From Sipunculus nudus (taxonomy: Eukaryota; Annelida; Sipuncula; Golfingiida; Sipunculidae), in the NCBI GenBank assembly GCA_026874595.1, contig CM049316.1, positions 29,185,339 to 29,249,338 on the forward strand: DNA of 64,000 bases. Direction: 5' to 3'. A program made the translations under genes and the position numbers. This document shows, one piece after another, positions 55,645-64,000 of this stretch. Numbering within the stretch: the first letter of the stretch is position 1; each line of letters starts with the position of its first letter. Under the pieces are notes generated by a model. The model had not been told where the DNA came from. It was given only the letters and a program-made list of their open reading frames with translations, and searched no databases.

Positions 55645-57785
55645 AATCATCCAGAGATCATTAATTTGTACCCAAAGTAAGCCAGAAATAACATAAATTC
55701 TACAGGATAGGCAGGTGAATCGCTGAATAAAAGAAACAGGTATTGTCACATGCCTACGTTAAACAGTGATTTAATAATTTGTCTGGGGTTGGAAGAATTA
55801 CGTGGTTGTCCTGTAAAACGACACCAGACAAGAAGGAGATTTTGTCAGATAGTCGATACACTTTTACTGTGCTTGATCACCCACGACAATCGTAAGACGA
55901 CGGATAAGATAACGTGCGATTGGCGAGACAGACCTTTAATTTAGGATCAGTATCCTGGATTTCTTGCCTTCTACCCTCAATTTTTAGGAGCATTTTCTTT
56001 CAAGTAGGATACAACAGGTTTGAAAAATGGACAGGTAATTTGATTTTAGATGTATTGCCAAAAGGGCCCATGTTATTAATATATTTCAAATAACCAATCT
56101 TGAATTTTACAACATTTTTTGTATTGTATATTGTTGTGTAAATTCTAAAAATATGAAAACATTGTAGACTTTTTTAAAGACTCAGACTTTTTGCTTAATT
56201 ATCGTAAATATTGTACGAATAAATTGGTCTGTGTATGTACAAAAAATGAAAAAGGCTGTATACTGTGGTTTTCTTCATATTCGCGATTTTCGCTTTTTTA
56301 AGTGGTTCACGAGGTTTCCATTTCTGCGATATGACATGAAATTATCTTTACAGAGCAAATCCTTTATTTTCTCAAATAAATAAATTTAATTATATGAGAG
56401 AAGTATCCTATAAGAAGGGGCCCAAGGGAACATTGAATGAATGGAATTGATTGTTCGTCATCAACAGTTAATTTCTTAAATCGTTTATGATAGCGATGTT
56501 TGATTAACGGGTAACCTATGCTATTTATTAGAGTACATATGTATTCATAATGCCAAAAGAAAAATGTAAGGTATGGTTCTCAGGCAGCGCGCGAATCAAT
56601 TTTTCCCTCCGCATAAAAATCTTTATTTTGATTTTCAATAGAAACATCAATATTGAGCTCAAGCCGCTCGGACATCTTCTTTCAAGAAGATGAAATAATA
56701 CTGTTAAAATATAATTTTGATAAGATTTCTTTTGCTTTGTAGTGTTTTTACCTGTTTATTCTGTTGTTAACATGCTTTACCTTGATCATATGACATTTTT
56801 TATCGAAACATACAAAAAAATGTAAAAATATCGTCCTTCCGCACTGATTTCTAAAAAAAGTGCCTGAGAACCAAACCCTTTTTATGGACCTAATATCAAT
56901 ATATTCGACTATAGTTCAACTATGTGGGATCTATTTTTGTGTAGGTTTCATTTTCACGGTTCCCCTTTTTCACGAGTATCACGAATTTGAAACCCTCGCG
57001 ACTAATAAGACAACCGCATTATCCATAGTATATGCCTATGTATACGGAAACGAATTACCTACATGCGTGCGTGTTTACCGAATGGAAATATGAGCAAATC
57101 TGACAAAAGAAATTCAAATCTATGTTCATAGGAAAGGTGAAAATAGTCCAGCCATGGTGTGGCTGGTATGTGTGGTATCACGACCATGACCTCCCTGAAA
57201 TCCTCGATACCCCGGCAACTAACATTCCCGAATTACATTTCGCTCCTAAAGTGACAGATCTACATTGACTGTAGCCTGGGTCGCCATCTCACAAAGGTTG
57301 GAATCCTTTGTCTTGTCAGCGTCCTCAGTAGGTAATCAGTAATGAGCTAATCTAATCCCCATCCTTGTTTCTAGCATGGTAATATGCAACTGGTAATGAT
57401 GCTCGTAATGACTTCAGAGTAAGTGACAGAAATACCACAATTGACCTAATGTAATAGTCATGGTGCCCATATAGTAGGTAACATTCTGCATAATAACAAA
57501 CGCACACTATTTCATCCTACTATCCCGAATGTATCGTGAGTAATGTGTGTGAGTTTCACGTCATACAGAGGTCTGACAAGACGTGTGCTATTGCTTATAT
57601 GTATACAAGTGGCATTTTTTTGTGACACTTTCTTTATATTTTCAATGATTTCGACTTTTATTTGGATTAATTTGACTCTAGGATACCTGAGGAAATTAGA
57701 ATTTTAAAACTACATTGTTACTTTAAAATAACGGACCAATAAGTGGAGATATACCCTTTAACGGCAAAATAATATTTCCATTTTG
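55645..57785. other. No gene seen
   Basis: AT-rich DNA. Frames at 55750-55944 and 56860-57093 carry no recognisable domain. Confidence 0.4.
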
Positions 57786-57789
57786 ATTA

Positions 57790-58076
57790 AGGCCCCTTTA
57801 CACAAAGGTGGCAGCCCTGTGTAAAAAGGCCTTTACTTCGTAACACTTTTGAGAAACCAACACCCTCGGCGACCTTTGTGCGACTGTTTTCAACATGTTC
57901 AAAAATTAACGGCGACCCTGGCGTCAATGGCATAGTCTGAAACTGCTGTGTACCACCTTTGAAATATCTAGGTAACCATTCTGCCTTCTTTGAGCGTCTA
58001 ACGATGACATGGTATATTTAGTGGTCGCGCACGGGAGGCACAAAGGTCGCCATTCCGTGTAAGGCCCCTCTAATCT
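57790..58076. mobile_element. Non-autonomous TIR element, copy 2 (inverted relative to 22336-22823)
   Basis: Begins AGGCCCCTTTACACAAAGGT and ends GCACAAAGGTCGCCATTCCG then TGTAAGGCCCCT, imperfect inverted termini. The interior, in reverse complement, follows copy 1 closely: GCGACCAC, GAAGGCAGAATGGTTACCTA, TTTCAAAGGTGG, GTTTCAGAC, GTCGCCGTT and TTTTTGAACATGTT. It is shorter (about 290 against 490 bases). No transposase. A third terminal copy (GGGCCTTTACACAGAATAGC, then GACCTTT) follows at 58097-58133. Confidence 0.72.
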
Positions 58077-58096
58077 AATAAAGATCGTTGCGTTAA

Positions 58097-58133
58097 TGGG
58101 CCTTTACACAGAATAGCGACCTTTAAACTCAAT
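58097..58133. repeat. Isolated terminal repeat of the TIR element family
   Basis: GGGCCTTTACACAGAATAGC followed by GACCTTT matches the outer end of the elements at 22336 and 58076. No partner end was seen, so it is a truncated or solo terminus. Confidence 0.6.
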
Positions 58134-58146
58134 TCAGTCTATAAGA

Positions 58147-58172
58147 GAGAGAAAGAGAGAGAGAGAGAGAGA
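58147..58172. repeat. (GA)n microsatellite
   Basis: Short GA dinucleotide tract with one AAA interruption. Confidence 0.8.
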
Positions 58173-58174
58173 TG

Positions 58175-61100
58175 TAATGATATATAATTACAGTAAAACC
58201 GGAACTAGTTCCAAACGTAAAGGCCTAATGTTAAAACACGTCTAAACTCCATATCGACTTACTTGGGTTCTTTCTTTTGGGGGCGTTTTTACTATACTAT
58301 AATTAAATCACGCACATATTTCCTGAGATATTTATTTACAAAAAAAGGATGCCTAAACCAGGTCTGCGTTTAAGTGGTCTGTTTACAATGTAATTAACAA
58401 TCCTAATGCGCATTTCAATCTGAGATCGTGCAAGATTGAGCCTGCCGTAATTATCCGACTTGTCTCGCTCCGTGTCATCACACGTGTATCAAACCATGTA
58501 ACGGAAGTCATTTCCTTTACCTCTGTCGTTTTAAGGTTGATCTTTAGAAACATAATCGTCCTTTCATTGACCACTTTGCCCACAGGGAGAAAGCAAATTG
58601 ACTCCTACATGTGACTAAAAGAGATTAGCCCCGCTGTCGTCTGCTATCTTATGCTAGTATTACCCATAAGGGACCCAATGATCTGACATCATACTTGTCA
58701 TGTGACCTCGTTTTCGGTGGTTTCGGTTTTTCACAGCCGACGTAAGAACAGGCTTTCTGCTATCAACCTGACATTCGTTACAGTTTGGGACAGGTTCACG
58801 CTCTCCAGAATGCTTTTTATCCCCACATTTTTCCCATCCACATGGCACGACTGTCAATACAGTGTTCAGCTGTGACTTACATAGCTTTGTCAACTACGGC
58901 TTGTAGCAACACATGCCATCAAAGAAAAAAATTAAAAAAAAACACAGCATACAAAAAATAAGGAGGTCTGTTTATAAATATTTGTACACAATTTTTGATA
59001 ACCAAACAATGCCTTTGTCTTGCTTACATAATCCTAAACTTGACGTAATGTGAAACTACTCTAATGTAAATTTTCATTAAGAGAAAATTTAAATTCAATG
59101 AAACAATGTTAACCATGAATTCAAGCCGCAGTTTTGGCAAATTGGATTAGCAAACTATTGAATGTCCCACGCGATGACAGAAATGGGATGAGCAGCTTTT
59201 GCCACATATTACCAGGGAAAATATTTCCCAGTCTTATTATTTATGCAACTATGATGCTTTGAATGGTCTCCAGCGGCCAAAGGGGTCACTTCCCATAGAT
59301 TTTTGGGGAAACCCCCTGAAAATATCGTGGAATATAAGAGGGTAAAACATCGAGAGGAAGAGAAAAGAAAAGGTTGAGCAATTAACATTGACGTCAAATT
59401 GACAAAAAATACCTTTACATTTATCCCAATATTCAAGAATTCAGGACCACAGATATTAGACCTAGGAAAAAAAAAGGATGAGAAATCCAACGGGTAAAAC
59501 ATGACAAAATATTATAAAATTCAGGCCTTTCTGCTTTCCAGATCTAGCTGAAAGACAATATGAAATACGAAGACATCACGTCAACATTGTTCTCCTGACC
59601 GTAGGTCCTTTAGACTAAGTCAATAGGAAAAGGTGGCTTCAAGAGCTATCATATTTAGTAACACTCAGATTGACCCGGCTTTACAAGACACCTTAAGAAC
59701 GGTAATTCCGTCTTGAGAACGTGATGTGGACTTTGGAGGATGCGCTCCGCTAACAGAGATCAGGTCACTTAGTGGTCAGGACGTGAAGGAGAATCTCGTG
59801 CGTCATTGTGCTTTAGTTGTTCGGTTAACGCAAAGAAATCCCGTACTAGCAAGGATATGAAGCTAATATAAGGTTTGGGTGTTGTGGTGCCATATGTTAT
59901 CTGTGTCACCAGTTAGGCCACTCAAAATTAGAATGATTACACACAAAATTCTAGAAGCTTGCCAGCTTGTAAGGAAAACTTTTAATATTGCTTCTTTCTT
60001 TAAATAATACGAGCATAAAATCAACAAATTTTGTTTTGACCATTTACAAGGTGTGCTTTGTGATCGAATTGAATGAATAGTCGCAAAAGTACAAATAAGC
60101 AACATTACAGAATACAGGGTCATCAGGTGCAATACAAATGATTCACGAAAAATGTGGCCTTAAATTTTAAATCAGCATAAAAAACTGCTCACGGAAGATA
60201 GGATCTAACTTTACCATATTATACGTGATCAGAGAAATAAACTGAAAGACAAACCTGTTTTGGTCGTGAGCAGGTCAATAGCTGTCGTTATACAGAGTGT
60301 TGGGTCAGACAGAAAGATATTGAGGTCTTCTTGTGGTAAAAGCATGTTTAACCTAATAGGTCAAATAACGTTCTCTGATACTTGATAAGGAAAAGGTTCA
60401 CGGGACGGTATAAATATATTCCTGGTATATTTTCGGCATATTTTAATACGACTTTCAATGTTTATTTTTGATATAAGCGACTTTTCAACCAGCAACAATT
60501 TTTAAATGAACAAATCCTTCCACACCTGATCATGCTTTTATACTGAAAGCTTTCAGCTCTAATTCCATCACCAGCTATCAAGGTACAGAACTTACTGCAT
60601 TTATTTTATGCAAATGTCGGAACACATGAATAATCTCCCCTGAAGAAACTACAGGAAATCGTAACCATTTTCCTTTGAATTGTAAACTTTTATGTCGATA
60701 TATACTTCGTATTCAAACGTCCAACATAACTCTTTCTCATTGATTTAATGACTCAAAAACCCACAACAATACCTGAATAATCCAACGAGCCACAAACATT
60801 GTTTTCCCACATGACAGACGAAAACAAGTGACTCGGGGCCAGGTAGACTAGACTAATTATAAAAGGTCAGTTTTCTCTCATGTCATCAAACATAATAAAT
60901 TGAACAAAGCCAGACTACCATCAATTATTGTGGAATATGCGACCAGACTACTTTCTTTTGAGAGTTCATTTGGCCACAGGAATTCTAGTGGGCCTAGAAA
61001 AAGAACATAGTTCTATTTGAATTCAACTAGTCTAGGCGTGGTATAATTACCCTCTATCGTCGAAGACGTTCGAAAACACATGTTCAATTGCAATTTAGAG

Positions 61101-61370
61101 TGGGCAATGGCGGACACACCCTGATAAAACAAGTATGTCAGACTTTGGGGATGAAAATAGGACCAGTCGCAAACTCTGGCCCTTTTTCGGTAATAATCGT
61201 AAATCATTCTGTTTCCAATATTTTTTCCCGTTGACAAAGAGGGAAGCGATCCCAGCGCCCCCACAAATCCGCAGTTTGTGGGGGCATAAAAGTAAACCAT
61301 CATTCAAAATTGCAAATAGCTATTCAAATTCACACGCTGTCTCTTTCAGAGGTTTTCAATGTCTCACTTA
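58175..61370. other. No gene seen
   Basis: Several minus-strand frames (58660-58893, 59209-59502, 59863-60132, 61013-61303) were inspected as possible first exons of the carboxypeptidase or separate genes. None has a signal peptide or recognisable domain. Confidence 0.4.
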
Positions 61371-61375
61371 TGACT

Positions 61376-61502
61376 TGAGTATAATATATTACATGTACAT
61401 GTATTATATAATATATACTTTAGTATAATATTAAATGTTATAATATTTTATATAATAATGTGTAATATATTATTATGTAATATAATGTAATGTAATATAC
61501 TA
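61376..61502. repeat. AT-only palindromic tract
   Basis: Almost pure A/T, built from TAATATA, TATAATA and ATGTACATGT. The centre TACATGTACATGTA is a perfect palindrome flanked by further self-complementary AT words. A candidate for cruciform or easily unwound DNA; no gene. Confidence 0.65.
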
Positions 61503-61504
61503 AA

Positions 61505-64000
61505 ATATCAGTGATCAGGGTTAATAATCTTTATATTAAATCAATGCTTACTGTGCATATTTATCTCTTTAAGGGAAACTGAAGTATTCTATTTTGATGA
61601 TGTGAACATTGTTAATCTCAAGCATAGATTAAACCCTATTTTAATACTTTAAGGTTTGCATTTAGGGATAAGGTTTTTTGTGGATTAAGGGAGTAATTGA
61701 TCTATAGCCGTTCAGTGCTTGACAAATATGCCAGACTACAGAAGCCAAACAAACAAGACATTAATTAATCTTACCAGATTTATTAGCGTAGACTCCCAGA
61801 TTTGTCTAATCAGCAAGACGAGCTTAAAGGCTTATAAGGGCAGCTATATGACATCATTAAAAGCAGCAGTTTCCTACAGATAATGTAGCCAGTCTCCCAG
61901 GCTTGGGACTACGGTAAAAAAATTCTTGCTTCGATTATTGGACAAATCTTCACAGAGCCAGCTCTAATTAATTGACAGTAGGTAAGAGCATTTGGTATTG
62001 TTCCTATCTGTACATAAGGCACAAAAATATATTAATCTTGGAACAACAAAATATAAAGTGTGAGCGGGCAATATTTATTTTACTGGTCCAGACATAGCAG
62101 ATTTTTGCCAGTGTCCTTATAAAATACAACATATGCATTAATTCTTAGAACTGTGTATATGATTAACACATATTTTAGTCATTTCCTCGTACCGTTAAGA
62201 ATTCTGCCATAGCAGTTACATTACCAAGCACCTGATCTTTATTTGCAAAAAAAAATGGATCCACAAAAAATAGGAGCAGCGGACCCACAGAACAATGATT
62301 TGTTTTTTGTATGGCGTAAGGGTAAGGGTTTTCAGAATGCTTAATTCGAGCAGAGCGCTCTTCTTTCTAAATTCTTATCCTACTTATTCTCCCCTGATTT
62401 AATATACATTGTCAGCCTGAGTACGTCTCCTACAATTGGCAAGGGAGGCTTACAGATGATGAAGACTTTATTACTTTTTCGATATTTAGGTTTCGAATTG
62501 TATTTCTCATATTCACCCAATTGGAAAAAAAAATCTTTTTGTTTGCTTTTTTCTTCTGCAAGTGTTTGAGCTTGATTGAGCAATGTTTTCACGGGTGACA
62601 GGTTTGGACTTAAATTTATTATTGACAATGTCCTAAAGATTGAGGAAGTGACCTGGAGACGCTTCATGTGATCAGAGAAGTTAATTTTTAATTAATATGA
62701 TAATAAATCGCAATATTACAAGCAACGACGTAAGAACAACGTTGCGGGTTTTAATTAGTAAATTCTCTACTCATTTCTAGCAAAACACACGCGCGACAAT
62801 ATTTTGTTTACTGTTCTTCAACGTCTGGCAGATTTTTTAAAGTTTGTTTTACTATACACCAATGCTTTATCAAACTCGCTATTAGAATAAGAAAAACAAA
62901 ACAGATAGAAATGGAGTCTAGACTGGGTCTGCCGTTAAAAAATAATAAACGAGGTTTAATGAGTGACATTATAGACAGATATAATGAAACAAGATAATGT
63001 TTACCGCCATCAAGATAAATCAAAGAATTACCATAAGGGAAAACAGAGGGTTTTGTTCTGAAGTCAATATTGCTGAGAAAAAAAATCTATATGGAGTTTT
63101 CTAGTCTTTAATTTAGAGAGAACATAAAACAAAGTGTTCAGACTACGACCGGAGCTATATCGGTATGATTCAGATGTCGCGACCATTTAGTCATGAAGTG
63201 TAGAGCCAGCCTCAGTGGACCAAGTACTTCGGCATGAGAGTAAAGCAACCACAACGCAGCTTTAAACCTCTCATACGTCGCGCCATATAGTTTGATTTCT
63301 TCATGAAGCCTAGGTTTCGGTACCTAGAATGTAAATACGACACCAGGTCCCACCCGACTGCTCGAGCAATCGGACCAATTCATTGCAATTTTATCCCAAC
63401 GGACGCTTTTTTACCTTTCCAGCCATTATGTATAGACAGATCTGCTAATATAGTTAAGGCATAAAAATAAATTGAGCATATAAAGAATGGACAATTAAAC
63501 GAGCTGTTAAATAAAAGTCGAAATAAGTGTGTTATCTTTATGACTAAGCTTAATAAATGAAAAAACGTTGATATATATCCCACACGCTTTATTAATATAT
63601 ATAAAGGACAGAATGTTCTTCACATCAATAGATCTACGTAATATAAGGTTCGTTTCAGCGGATACATAAAATGTTTTTTTTTTTTTTATTTTCTTTGCAC
63701 TGATTCACAATGTTATTTTTTGTTACAACTATCAACTACTATGGGATCACAAAGGTAATGCGTTATTTTCTTATCTGTGGTTGCATGTTTTTAATGTATA
63801 ATGCCACCAACACTAACAGATAGACCAACACACCAATCGATATTTCCTGCAGATCAACAGATTTCTCCAGTCATTTCGGTCACTTCTAATTTTGTCTGAA
63901 GTATCATTATTGGGGTCAGAAATGATAAAAGAAGGAGGAAAGGTAGATTGTTAATCAGCCGGGTTTTTTTTCGTATCAACCATTACATCAACCAAGTTTT
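61505..64000. other. No gene seen
   Basis: AT-rich DNA to the end of the window, with homopolymer T near 63672-63690. Frames at 62380-62667 and 62808-63023 (-) are not recognisable. Nothing else supported. Confidence 0.4.

Noticed and set aside
58660-58893. Possible carboxypeptidase first exon ending ...VPYG at a GTAATA donor
   Set aside because: The phase would fit, but the peptide lacks a signal sequence and is far longer and more polar than a first exon of this family needs.
61057-61303. Possible carboxypeptidase first exon ending ...TIEG at GTAATT
   Set aside because: The phase fits, but the upstream peptide has no signal sequence and resembles a chance frame.

Overview
This window looks like AT-rich nuclear DNA from an invertebrate animal, most likely a mollusc or other lophotrochozoan. 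That placement is inferred. The genes have spliced metazoan structure with GT-AG introns, one is a junctophilin (an animal-only family), and the surroundings are full of (TA)n, (GA)n, homopolymer C/G tracts, minisatellites and non-autonomous transposons. Gene density is very low. No CRISPR array, operon, rRNA gene or convincing functional tRNA gene was seen.

Layout. (1) 1-12176 has no recognisable exon and is best read as part of intron 1 of a junctophilin gene on the minus strand. (2) 12177-12558 (-) is the first coding exon of that junctophilin, with consecutive MORN repeats. It is preceded by a GC/CpG-rich 5' region at about 12560-13450 that holds two upstream ORFs. (3) 13450-30690 is intergenic and rich in repeats. 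It contains a complete tRNA-derived SINE with a perfect 13-bp target-site duplication (21769-22180), a TIR element (22336-22823) and a 1,250-bp non-autonomous hAT element with an exact 8-bp target-site duplication (23012-24261), inserted into an older CAAGACT-type repeat. (4) 30833-47561 (-) is an M14 metallocarboxypeptidase gene. Ten exons were reconstructed with all phases agreeing and all catalytic residues present. Only the first exon (signal peptide) is missing. (5) 47562-64000 holds no recognisable exon: it is either intron 1 of the carboxypeptidase or upstream DNA, with more repeats.

The carboxypeptidase reading frame gives about 404 residues after the missing first exon: a propeptide of about 94 residues and a mature enzyme of about 310. 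The position equivalent to residue 255 of bovine carboxypeptidase A is Arg, which suggests preference for acidic C-terminal residues. Its introns carry a fragment of a non-LTR retrotransposon, TA-flanked MITEs, a 36-bp minisatellite, a G-rich minisatellite and, most strikingly, a degenerate tandem array next to the exon-7 donor in which the donor hexamer GTAAGT recurs eight more times within about 600 bp.

The two genes are unrelated in function: excitation-contraction membrane junctions versus protein digestion. Nothing suggests they act together.
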